Source: CAYZDV01 sp964477275
Lineage (GTDB): Bacteria > Acidobacteriota > Aminicenantia > Aminicenantales > Aminicenantaceae
Direction: 5' to 3'
Assembly: GCA_964477275.1 (NCBI GenBank)
Contig: CAYZDV010000049.1
Location: 1-13,076 of the forward strand
Length of the DNA stretch: 13,076 bases
Shown here one piece after another: positions 6,139 through 13,053 of this stretch. The translations under genes were made by a program, and so were the position numbers. Position 1 is the stretch's first letter. Each line of letters opens with the position of its first letter. The notes below the pieces were generated by a model. It ran no database searches and was not told where the DNA came from. It saw only the letters and a list, made by a program, of their open reading frames with translations.

Positions 6139-7065
6139 TCACAAGCCCAGCACTCCGGGGAGCTTGGCAAAAAATCGCGTATCTTTAATCTCCTGGAGCC
6201 CGCAGATATAGCGAGTCAGTCTTTCCAGGCCGATCCCAAACCCTGCTGAGGGAAACAGCCCTCTCCTCGCCACCCGAAGGTATAATTCATAGGCTTTAAG
6301 GTCAATCTCTTTCTGCTGCATCCTTTTTTTTATTCGTTCGTACTCAAATTCCCGCTCCCCTCCCGAAAGGGCCTCGCCGAAGCCTTCCGGATAGATGAGG
6401 TCCATGTCCTTAAGAATCCCCGGATTGTCCGGATATTCCCGATCGTAAAATTCTCTCTGTTCGGCGGGAAAATCGAGGACCCAGAGAGGTTCACGGGAAT
6501 TCTGGGACAGCGAGGATTCATAATCCGGTCCGTAGAGGCTGACAGCTTCCCGGTAGGAGATTTTCGGAAAAGGGGACATGGGAATTCTGAGTTCCCGTTG
6601 GAAGAACTCTAAATCCAGAGAACAACGGTCCTTCACATTTTCCAGGATGTAAAGAAGAAGCTCTTCAGCGCACTCCATCACCTCTTCTCTTGTGGCCTCC
6701 TTCCTTTCTAAATCCAGCTGGACAAATTCGATGAGATGTTTCCCGCTCTTCTGCTTTTCGCGTGGTTCTATCCGGACATTGGGGGAAAAGCAGAAAATGC
6801 GGGGCAGGGAAAGAACAGATATCTGTTTGTGGAAGATCATGCTCTTCGTGATTTGATACTTGAACCCGTAGCATTCAAACTCTCCCCGCGTGCGGTAGTC
6901 CGCGAGCGGGTCTGTGAAAGGCGAAATGATGACCGGAAGAATCTCGGTAAATCCCTTTTTACTCAAAAATTCCCGTGAATAGCGGAGAATCCTGTCCTGA
7001 ACCATGACCGCTCTTCTCATTTTTTCTGATTTGAGTTGGCTGAGATAGGCATCTATATCGAACAT
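6139..7065 (-). CDS. Asparagine synthetase-like class II aaRS paralog (archaeal AsnA type)
   Basis: This 308-residue protein is the catalytic core of an Asp/Asn-tRNA-synthetase-like enzyme with no N-terminal OB-fold anticodon domain. Class II motif 2 is in the 92-120 region (R98 in NVRIE, then EFVQLDLE at 113-120) and motif 3 is at 275-290 (GFGIGLERLTRY, R282). The 'QITKSMIFHKQ' segment (71-81) matches the substrate loop of AsnRS/AspRS. Such stand-alone cores are known: the archaeal AsnRS-paralog asparagine synthetase makes asparagine from aspartate, ammonia and ATP, and others modify tRNA or proteins. Asparagine synthesis is the best guess, by family. The start has a textbook AAGGAGG six bases before the ATG. 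A leader ORF with three Asn codons lies upstream (7150-7260), which would fit regulation by asparagine supply. Asp-versus-Asn use and tRNA-independence cannot be read from the sequence. Confidence 0.75.
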   Translation of the reverse strand: MFDIDAYLSQLKSEKMRRAVMVQDRILRYSREFLSKKGFTEILPVIISPFTDPLADYRTRGEFECYGFKYQITKSMIFHKQISVLSLPRIFCFSPNVRIEPREKQKSGKHLIEFVQLDLERKEATREEVMECAEELLLYILENVKDRCSLDLEFFQRELRIPMSPFPKISYREAVSLYGPDYESSLSQNSREPLWVLDFPAEQREFYDREYPDNPGILKDMDLIYPEGFGEALSGGEREFEYERIKKRMQQKEIDLKAYELYLRVARRGLFPSAGFGIGLERLTRYICGLQEIKDTRFFAKLPGVLGL

Positions 7066-7141
7066 CTATTTCCTCCTTTTTTGCTCAGAATGGACCTTTA
7101 AAGTTGGGAGAAGTTAAAGAGAGTGGAATATTTTTAGCGTG

Positions 7142-7162
7142 CGTCCCCGTCAGAAGGGGACG
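7142..7162. repeat. GC-rich hairpin CGTCCCC-N7-GGGGACG
   Basis: A perfect 7-bp stem with a 7-base loop. On the minus strand it begins right after the Asn codons and spans the stop codon of the small leader ORF, ~80 bases before the asparagine-synthetase-like start. No T-tract follows, so it is not a normal intrinsic terminator. Its wording could also be REP-like (compare the GGGGACA hairpin at 906-924). Confidence 0.55.
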
Positions 7163-7260
7163 TTATTGTTGACAGAGGAGCTGGCGAGCACTCTGGTGGT
7201 CAGAAAAGGAATCCTTTCTTCTTCCAGCTTTTTCATCGGCGCCGCTCTCCTCTTTTCCAT
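7150..7260 (-). CDS. Candidate 36-residue leader peptide with Asn-Asn-Asn
   Basis: Directly after a strong minus-strand promoter, an ATG at 7260 opens a 36-codon frame (a second in-frame ATG is at 7236) ending at TGA 7152-7150. The frame is basic at its start and ends SSSVNNNVPF, with the codons AAC-AAT-AAC. The predicted transcription start falls within about three bases of the ATG, so it would be almost leaderless. The 3' end of the frame pairs with the hairpin at 7142-7162. The next gene downstream (start 7065) is the asparagine-synthetase-like one. This is the arrangement of amino-acid leader peptides, but a chance frame through a REP-like repeat is also possible. Confidence 0.4.
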   Translation of the reverse strand: MEKRRAAPMKKLEEERIPFLTTRVLASSSVNNNVPF

Positions 7261-7268
7261 TTGTTCTT

Positions 7269-7297
7269 TTTATACAAGAGAAGCGGCCGGGAGTCAA
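7269..7297 (-). promoter_or_regulatory. Promoter upstream of the Asn leader ORF and asnA-like gene
   Basis: On the minus strand TTGACT (7292-7297) and TATAAA (7269-7274) are exactly 17 bases apart. It would transcribe the leader ORF and, through a ~195-base leader, the asparagine-synthetase-like gene. No better promoter was found closer to that gene. Confidence 0.6.
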
Positions 7298-7303
7298 GAG
7301 GCT

Positions 7304-7513
7304 CGATGGCCATATTAGCATCTTTTTTTCCGGGGTAATGGCAATTTCCTTTTGGAATAGGATGGGTGGCATGGGGTGTCTCCCGCAACGCCCGCAGCGG
7401 AAGGGCCCCACTGGGGGATGGGTGGAGCGAGGACGGACGGGGGACACCCCATGACAGGACCCATCCTAAAAAATATTGGCCTCCATGGAAAAAAAGATGC
7501 TTCCGATGGCCAT
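7304..7513. mobile_element. MITE-like palindromic element with flanking direct repeats
   Basis: Between two divergent promoters lies a ~190-bp imperfect palindrome. Paired arms, from outside in: GCATCTTTTTTTCC (7318-7331) with GGAAAAAAAGATGC (7487-7500); AGGATGGGT (7359-7367) with ACCCATCCT (7459-7467); and a 15-bp stem ATGGGGTGTCTCCCG (7371-7385) with 7438-7452 (one G-U). The centre (7386-7437) holds smaller hairpins. The 10-mer CGATGGCCAT stands at both outer edges as a direct repeat (7304-7313 and 7504-7513), like a target-site duplication. There is no coding frame I can support. A non-autonomous transposon (MITE) or REP/BIME unit is the best reading; the ends of the inverted repeat do not meet the direct repeats exactly. 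Confidence 0.55.
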
Positions 7514-7616
7514 TTCCGGGATGCCCGCTTTCAAGGAGCATATTGCTCGAGAGCGGAGAAAGCATTTCAAAAACCTCACTTATATCACAGAAAAAGAAAT
7601 GCGGAGAGGCCGAAAG

Positions 7617-7644
7617 TTGACTTTTCTTTTTTGTTTTCTATAAA
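7617..7644 (+). promoter_or_regulatory. Promoter of galK
   Basis: TTGACT (7617-7622) and TATAAA (7639-7644) are 16 bases apart, just downstream of the MITE-like element. The expected start near 7651 is only ~10 bases before the chosen ATG (7661), so the mRNA leader is very short and has no clear Shine-Dalgarno. This promoter makes the long upstream in-frame extension (from 7376) untenable. Confidence 0.6.
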
Positions 7645-7660
7645 ATGCCCGTGCTTTCGG

Positions 7661-8836
7661 ATGAGACAGTCACTGAGCCGCGTTTTTGAAAAACTCTACG
7701 CCTCACGACCCGAAGTTCATGCCTCAGCGCCCGGCCGGGTCAACCTCATCGGCGAACATACCGATTACAATCAGGGCTATGTTCTGCCCGCAGCCATCCA
7801 CTTGAGAAACTCCTTCCTCCTTTCGCGCAGAGAGGATGAAAAGGTTTTCCTCTGGACAGAAAACTTCAGAGAGAAGGAGGAGTTTTCCCTGGAGAAAATC
7901 TCTTTCTCCGGGCAGAAGAAATGGGCCAACTACATCAGGGGGGTATTCTGGGTGCTCAAAGAGGAGGGTTTTGAGACGGCCGGGATCAACGGCCTCATCA
8001 AGGGAGATGTGCCGCTGGAGGCGGGAGTGAGCTCTTCGGCCGCTCTGGAGGTGAGCGCTCTTCAGGGCCTGGAAGCCCTTTTTGGGCTCGGCATCGAGCC
8101 TCTGGAGATGGTCAGGATGGCCCGGCGGGCCGAGAACGATTTTGTCGGCGTGAAATGCGGCATCATGGACCAGTTCATCGCCGTGTTTGGAGAAAGGAGC
8201 CACGCCCTTTTTCTGGACTGTGAGACGCTGGACTATGAGCTCATCCCTCTGCGGCTGGAGCAGGCAGGGCTGCGCATCGTGGTCTACGAGAGCGGCGTGC
8301 GCCGGGAACTCGCCTCTTCCGAGTACAACCGGAGAAGGAACGAGTCCTCTCTCGCTCTGGAGTTTCTGAAAAAGCACGGGATACAGAGCTACAGGGAGGC
8401 AACCCTTGACCTGCTTGAGAACAACAGGAGCGGGATGGAGGAAGTGCTCTTCCGGAGAGCCAGACACGTGGTGAGCGAGAATGAGAGAGTCCGCAGGTCG
8501 GTAGACGCCCTGAAGGAGGATGATTTCCTTGAGATGGGCCAGCTTCTTTTTGCCTCCCATGAGAGCCTCAGGGATGACTACGATGTCTCCTGTCCCGAGC
8601 TCGATTTGCTCTACGAAACAGGACGTGCATTCCCCGGCTGCCTGGGAGCCCGGCTGACAGGAGCGGGATTCGGCGGGTCTGGAATCGCTCTGGTGGAAAA
8701 GAAGAAGATCGCCGCTTTCAGGGAAAAACTTTTCCAGGAAGCGGCTCGAAGAGATTTTGCCAGGCCCCGATTCTTGGAGGTTGATGTCGGAGAAGGTGCC
8801 CGGGCCTTTTTTCCGGACAAGGAGGAAGCCGGATGA
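7661..8836 (+). CDS. galK: Galactokinase
   Basis: This 391-residue GHMP kinase phosphorylates alpha-D-galactose to galactose 1-phosphate, the first step of the Leloir pathway, in the cytosol. The galactokinase signature GRVNLIGEHTDYNQG (25-39, with catalytic R26, sugar-binding E32, H33 and D35) is intact. So are the GHMP ATP loop LEAGVSSSAALE (119-130), the catalytic D170 in CGIMDQ and the C-terminal RLTGAGFGGSG (331-341). The length is normal. The frame extends upstream to 7376, but that part runs through the palindromic element and lies before the promoter, so the ATG at 7661 is chosen. Its TGA overlaps the ATG of the secreted glycosidase (ATGA), so the two are translationally coupled. No galT or galE is in the window. 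Confidence 0.96.
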   Translation: MRQSLSRVFEKLYASRPEVHASAPGRVNLIGEHTDYNQGYVLPAAIHLRNSFLLSRREDEKVFLWTENFREKEEFSLEKISFSGQKKWANYIRGVFWVLKEEGFETAGINGLIKGDVPLEAGVSSSAALEVSALQGLEALFGLGIEPLEMVRMARRAENDFVGVKCGIMDQFIAVFGERSHALFLDCETLDYELIPLRLEQAGLRIVVYESGVRRELASSEYNRRRNESSLALEFLKKHGIQSYREATLDLLENNRSGMEEVLFRRARHVVSENERVRRSVDALKEDDFLEMGQLLFASHESLRDDYDVSCPELDLLYETGRAFPGCLGARLTGAGFGGSGIALVEKKKIAAFREKLFQEAARRDFARPRFLEVDVGEGARAFFPDKEEAG

Positions 8837-11280
8837 AAAAAATCACGCGTTTTTGCTGGATGGGCTGGCTTCTCTGTTTCCCGCTTTTCGGAGCAGAGGA
8901 AGCTGTGCTGGAGAAATCCATCCTGAAAAAGGGAGAGCTTCATCTCAGCCGGGAGGTCCAGCCCCGCAGCTATTTTGACACGGTGGGAAGGAAGAGCGCG
9001 GTTCTGGGCAGGGAGAACGGTGTTGTCGAGGTCTGGATTTATCCCTACAAGGTCGTTCATAACTTCCAGCTTCATTTTCTCATCGAAGAAGAAAACGCCA
9101 TCGTGGAGGGAAAGGAAGTGGCCAGCCGCGTGGATATCTATCCCCATCAGGCTGTCATTCGCTATGCCCATTCCTCTTTTACTGTGGACCAGGTCTTTTT
9201 TGCTCCTCTGAATGAACCCGGCGTGGTCATCCTTCTCTCCGTGGAGACCGTGAAGCCTCTTTCCATCGTGGCCAGCTTTACTCCGGATTTGAAGCCGATG
9301 TGGCCGGCCGGGCTCGGCGGCCAGTACAGCTACTGGGATTCCAGCAGGAACTATTTCCTCATCTCCGAGGGAACGCGGAAAAACGTGGCTCTTGTGGGGA
9401 GTCCCTGTGCCGAGCGGTTCTCCACTGGCCCGGCTCATGCGCTTCCCGAAGGCGACATGAAGATGAGGATTCAGGTAGAGCCGGAAAAGGCAAAAAAGAC
9501 GCTTTTTCCCGTCTTGATCTCTGCCAGCCACGAAGGCCGGAAGAGGGCTGACGAAACGTATGACAGGATGAGGGACGGCTTCCGAAAGCTCTATTCGGAA
9601 AAGCTTATCCATCATGAAAAGCTGGCCAGCGAATTCCTGGTGGTGGAGACGCCCGATGAGCTGTTGAACGAGGCTTTCCAGTGGGCCAAGGTCGCTGTGG
9701 ACAGCGCCCTGGTCTGCAATCCTCAGCTGGGNNNNNNNNNNNNNNNNNNNNNNNNNNNNNNNNNNNNNNNNNNNNNNNNNNNNNNNNNNNNNNNNNNNNN
9801 NNNNNNNNNNNNNNNNNNNNNNNNNNNNNNNCCTTACGGGTTCTATCACGCGGAGACGACTCCTTACTACATCGTCTCCTTGCACGATTACCTTCTGTGG
9901 TCAGGAGACCTCGGATTCCTCGAGGAGAGCTGGCCCTCTCTCCAGAAGGCCTATCAGTATGTGCTCAATGCGGACACGGATGGCGACGGTCTCATGGAAA
10001 ACACCGTGGCCGGCCTGGCGGCCCTGGAGCTGGGAGCCTTCCTCAAGGACACCAAGACAGACATCTATCTGGCAGCCCTTTCGGTCGAGTGCCACCGGGT
10101 GTTTGCCGAACTGGCGGGTTTGATGAAAGACAAAAGCCTCTCCGGCAGAGCCCAGAAACGCTTCCAAAAAGCCCTCAAAGCTCTGCAGGAGAAATTCTGG
10201 GTCAGCGAGGACCGCCGCTACGCCCATGCGGTCACCGTCGAGGACAAGCCCCTAACAGAGACCACGGTCTGGCCCTTCATGCCCCTTTTCTTTAAGCATT
10301 TTCCAAAGGAAAGAGCGGATTTCATCCTTGACCTGTTTGCCTCTGCAGAGATGAGCACGGACTGGGGAGTCCGATCTCTTTCACCCAGAAGCGCCTATTA
10401 CGATCCTTTAAACTACAACTACGGCACAGTCTGGCCCTTTTTGACAGGGTACGTATGTCTCTCAGAGTACAATTATGACCGGGCTCTTACGGGATATGCC
10501 CATCTCATGGGTCTGGCATACAACACTTTTATCGATGCTCTGGGCCGTTGTCCCGAGCTTTTCTCCGGTGAGTTTTTCACCCCCATTGAGGCGGCTGTTC
10601 CCCATCAGGTCTTCTCTTCCTCGCCGGTGGTCACCTGCCTTGTCCGGGGCCTGCTGGGATTGAAAGGGAATGCCCTGAGCAGGGAGATTGAATTCAGGCC
10701 CAGCCTTCCGGCTAACTGGAGGACCGTGCGGATCAGAAATTTTCGGGTGGGAAAGGACATTTTCCATTTCTCTCTGGAGAGGTCCGGGGATAAACTCATC
10801 TGCCGGATCGATTCCCAGTCTTCCGCCGAATATCGGGTTCATTTCAAGCCTTCCCTGGGTTTTGGGGCTCAGGTTCTGGCGGCCAGCATCAACGGGGAAG
10901 AAAAACAGGTCAGGCTGGAGGAAACGGGCGAAGGCGTCCGCTGTTTTCTGGAAGCCGCGGTCAAGGGAGAAACGAGGATTGAAATACTGACGGATAAGAG
11001 CATTTTTCTCAACCTCCCTCTTCACTTTCCGCAAGTCGGCGACAGGAGCAGCGGGTTGAAAATGGTGAGAACGACGTATAGAGACAATCAACTCCAGATT
11101 CTCGTTGAGGGGTCAGGAGGCAAAGAATACTCGCTGCTGCTGATGACGAAGAGGCCCCTTCTCGAGGTGAAAGGGGCTGAGGTGCAAAGCGGCCAGAGCC
11201 AGGAGAAGAAGCTGAGATTCCGGGTCGAGGGAGAAAACGGGCTTTACTTCAGGAAGGAGATTTTGCTCCGCTTCGAATAG
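8833..11280 (+). CDS. Secreted six-hairpin glycosidase (amylo-1,6-glucosidase/GDE_C-like), interrupted by assembly gap
   Basis: The protein starts with a signal peptide (MKKITRF, hydrophobic 8-18, cleavage near FGA-E). A beta-sandwich N-domain follows (~25-260). Then comes an (alpha/alpha)6 catalytic region with the marks of the glycogen-debranching C-terminal / GH63-like clan: PYGFYHAETTPYY, DTDGDGLMENT, STDWGVRSLSP, YNYGTVWPF and CPELFSGEFF. A C-terminal beta-sandwich ends the protein. The substrate is not deducible. The overlap with galK and a GGAGG seven bases before its ATG show coupled translation, which suggests a saccharide whose product is phosphorylated by GalK. The N run 9732-9831 lies inside the catalytic domain. 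In relatives I recall about 70 residues between CNPQLG and PYGFYHAE, including a 'FFGGD'-type motif, so the true gap is probably longer than 34 codons and the frame continuity may be luck. Confidence 0.8.
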   Translation: MKKITRFCWMGWLLCFPLFGAEEAVLEKSILKKGELHLSREVQPRSYFDTVGRKSAVLGRENGVVEVWIYPYKVVHNFQLHFLIEEENAIVEGKEVASRVDIYPHQAVIRYAHSSFTVDQVFFAPLNEPGVVILLSVETVKPLSIVASFTPDLKPMWPAGLGGQYSYWDSSRNYFLISEGTRKNVALVGSPCAERFSTGPAHALPEGDMKMRIQVEPEKAKKTLFPVLISASHEGRKRADETYDRMRDGFRKLYSEKLIHHEKLASEFLVVETPDELLNEAFQWAKVAVDSALVCNPQLXXXXXXXXXXXXXXXXXXXXXXXXXXXXXXXXXXPYGFYHAETTPYYIVSLHDYLLWSGDLGFLEESWPSLQKAYQYVLNADTDGDGLMENTVAGLAALELGAFLKDTKTDIYLAALSVECHRVFAELAGLMKDKSLSGRAQKRFQKALKALQEKFWVSEDRRYAHAVTVEDKPLTETTVWPFMPLFFKHFPKERADFILDLFASAEMSTDWGVRSLSPRSAYYDPLNYNYGTVWPFLTGYVCLSEYNYDRALTGYAHLMGLAYNTFIDALGRCPELFSGEFFTPIEAAVPHQVFSSSPVVTCLVRGLLGLKGNALSREIEFRPSLPANWRTVRIRNFRVGKDIFHFSLERSGDKLICRIDSQSSAEYRVHFKPSLGFGAQVLAASINGEEKQVRLEETGEGVRCFLEAAVKGETRIEILTDKSIFLNLPLHFPQVGDRSSGLKMVRTTYRDNQLQILVEGSGGKEYSLLLMTKRPLLEVKGAEVQSGQSQEKKLRFRVEGENGLYFRKEILLRFE
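9732..9831. other. Assembly gap (100 N)
   Basis: Exactly 100 N, a standard placeholder for a gap of unknown or estimated length, inside the secreted glycosidase gene. Both flanks keep the same frame as written, but this has a one-in-three chance. The actual missing sequence is unknown. Confidence 0.97.
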
Positions 11281-11330
11281 CTTCGGGTTGACATCCCCTT
11301 TCGTATGTAATAAAGAAAAGAGGAAAGGAA

Positions 11331-11921
11331 ATGCCCCTCAACATCGTCGCCGGCTGCATTCTGTCGTATTTTCTGGGAGCCATTCCTTTTTCTTATCTCA
11401 TTGCGCGGTGGGTGAAAGGCATCGACCTCCGCGTCAGCGGAGAGGGAAACGTCGGCGCCCGCAATGTCTGGCATCTGGTGGGAAAAAAATACGGTGTCAT
11501 CGCCTCGCTGCTGGATATGTCCAAGGGCGTCCTGGCCTACGGGGTTGGCTACGGCCTCGGCCTTTCTCCCTGGTGGATCTGGCTCTGCGGGTTTTCCGTG
11601 GTCCTGGGGCATGCCTTTCCGGTTTTTCTCAAAGGCAGGGGAGGGAAGGGCGCAGCCGCAGCGCTGGGTTTTCTCCTGGCCATGGCGCCTCTGATCATGG
11701 TCATCTCCGGTCTTTTGATGGGAGCGGTCTGGCTTCCTTTCCGCAGGTTTCATCTGGCCATCGGCATCGGCATGGCCATTATTCCCATCCTCTGGCTCGT
11801 GGTGTTGAAAAGGTCCTGGGAAGAATTTCTTCTGGTTCTGGCGCTTCTCCTCCTTCTGGGTTTGAAAAGAGTCATCGATGAGCCGTACATGAGGAGGATC
11901 AGGCAGCAGTCTGGCTGGTAG
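11331..11921 (+). CDS. PlsY-like glycerol-3-phosphate acyltransferase, atypical motifs
   Basis: This 196-residue protein has the PlsY membrane fold: hydrophobic helices at about 1-22, 53-72, 80-99, 110-134, 141-160 and 164-178. Motif 1 is SGEGNVGARNVW (36-47) and motif 2 is VLGHAFPVFLKGRGGKG (91-107), including the GGKG phosphate loop. Canonical PlsY transfers acyl from acyl-phosphate to sn-glycerol 3-phosphate, the first step of bacterial phospholipid synthesis. Here the arginine expected three residues after motif 1 (NVLR-type) is H48, and the usual C-terminal N/E motif is replaced by KRVIDEPYMRRI. It may be a divergent paralog. The start is supported by AGAGGAAAGGA before the ATG. It lies 50 bases after the glycosidase, where a TTGACA occurs (11288) without a convincing -10, and 5 bases before the GT2 gene. 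Confidence 0.8.
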   Translation: MPLNIVAGCILSYFLGAIPFSYLIARWVKGIDLRVSGEGNVGARNVWHLVGKKYGVIASLLDMSKGVLAYGVGYGLGLSPWWIWLCGFSVVLGHAFPVFLKGRGGKGAAAALGFLLAMAPLIMVISGLLMGAVWLPFRRFHLAIGIGMAIIPILWLVVLKRSWEEFLLVLALLLLLGLKRVIDEPYMRRIRQQSGW

Positions 11922-11926
11922 CAAAG

Positions 11927-13051
11927 ATGCAGTTCATCCAGATTCTGATTCTTTTTTTTCTCTTTCTCATTTTTTTGAACATGCTTCAGAACCTGAAGAG
12001 GCTCCGAGGCCAGGAAAAGCTGAAGCCTGAAGAGCCCTTGCCCCTCGTCTCCGTTCTCATTCCTGCTCGAAACGAGGAAAAAAACATCGGCCAGTGCGTG
12101 GCCTCCCTTCTTCAATCCGAATACCCGCGGCTGGAGGTGATTGTCCTGGATGATCACTCCTCCGATCGAACTTCAGAGATAGTCAGGGAACTCCGCCGGG
12201 ACTGTAAGTATCTGAGGCTCATCAAGGGAAAAAAGCTTCCGCCGGGGTGGAACGGGAAGAACTGGGCCTGCCACCAGCTCTCCCAGGCGGCGCGAGGCGA
12301 ATGGCTCCTGTTCACCGATGCCGATACCCGTCACAGGCCCCAGTCCATTTCCAGGGCTTTGGCTCTGGCCCAGAGAAAGAAAGCTGTTTTTGTTTCCAGC
12401 ATCCCCCGCTTCATCACCGAGACCTGGTCGGAGAAGCTCTATTTTCCGGTTATTCCCTTTGTCTTTGTCGCTCTTTTTCCTTTAAAGATGCTCAACCACA
12501 CCGCTGACCCTCGCCTGTCATTTGCCATCGGGCCTTTTCTCTTCATCGAACGCGATTTTTATCATTCCTGGGGAGGGTATGAAGCCATCAGGAAAGAGAT
12601 CGTCGACGACATAGCCATGGCCAGAAAAGTCAAAGAGAGCGGAGGAAGAATCGCCATCCTGGACGGAACGCAGACGATGAGTGTCCGTTTCTACGCCTCG
12701 TTCAGGGAGGTCTGGAACGGGTTTTCCAAAAATTCCTACGAGGCCATCGGTCGCGCGCCCCATCATGTGGCCTTGCTTCTCCTTTCGAGCTACTTCTTGT
12801 TCATCTATCCGTACATTGCCCTCTGGGATGCTGTCGCTTCCCACCAGAGTCCCACTTTGCCCCTGTTGCAGGTGCTGACCATCGCTCTGATGAAGTTGAT
12901 CTTATCCCTGAGGTTCAGGGTCAGTGTTCTCTTCGGCCAGCTTCATCCCCTGACCGTCGGCTTCGCCCTTCTCATCCTCCTCAATTCTTTTCGCCTCTGC
13001 CTGTTCAGGAGAAAGTTCGAGTGGAAGGAGCGGCTTTATCCTGTTGACTGA
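11927..13051 (+). CDS. Membrane-bound family 2 glycosyltransferase (HpnB/CrtQ-like)
   Basis: This 374-residue GT2 has an N-terminal transmembrane anchor (3-20), then a GT-A domain: VSVLIPARNEEKNI (41-54), the nucleotide-binding DDHSSD (75-80), the metal site TDADT (130-134) and the EIVDD acceptor/catalytic motif (224-228). Hydrophobic segments follow at about 168-186, 280-299, 312-328 and 341-358, and the end WKERLY is typical of hopanoid-associated HpnB and carotenoid CrtQ-type enzymes. It likely transfers a sugar from a nucleotide donor to a lipid at the inner membrane, but the lipid is unknown. The start is 5 bases after the plsY-like stop, with a weak ribosome site, so coupling is likely. 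No hopanoid or carotenoid gene is visible to support either name. Confidence 0.82.
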   Translation: MQFIQILILFFLFLIFLNMLQNLKRLRGQEKLKPEEPLPLVSVLIPARNEEKNIGQCVASLLQSEYPRLEVIVLDDHSSDRTSEIVRELRRDCKYLRLIKGKKLPPGWNGKNWACHQLSQAARGEWLLFTDADTRHRPQSISRALALAQRKKAVFVSSIPRFITETWSEKLYFPVIPFVFVALFPLKMLNHTADPRLSFAIGPFLFIERDFYHSWGGYEAIRKEIVDDIAMARKVKESGGRIAILDGTQTMSVRFYASFREVWNGFSKNSYEAIGRAPHHVALLLLSSYFLFIYPYIALWDAVASHQSPTLPLLQVLTIALMKLILSLRFRVSVLFGQLHPLTVGFALLILLNSFRLCLFRRKFEWKERLYPVD

Positions 13052-13053
13052 GC

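Noticed and set aside
7142..7162. Intrinsic terminator reading of the GC-rich hairpin
   Set aside because: No T-tract follows on either strand, so it was listed as a hairpin/repeat instead.
7376..7660. N-terminal extension of galactokinase and the overlapping minus-strand ORFs 7163-7447 and 7233-7565
   Set aside because: These frames pass through the palindromic element; the galK promoter is downstream at 7617-7644 and homology starts at 7661.
8611..9885. 424-codon minus-strand ORF spanning the N run
   Set aside because: Antisense shadow of galK and the glycosidase; the long frame is aided by the N placeholder.
11244..11924. 226-codon minus-strand ORF antisense to the plsY-like gene
   Set aside because: Low-complexity, charged shadow frame; the plus strand has clear PlsY motifs, helices and a ribosome site.
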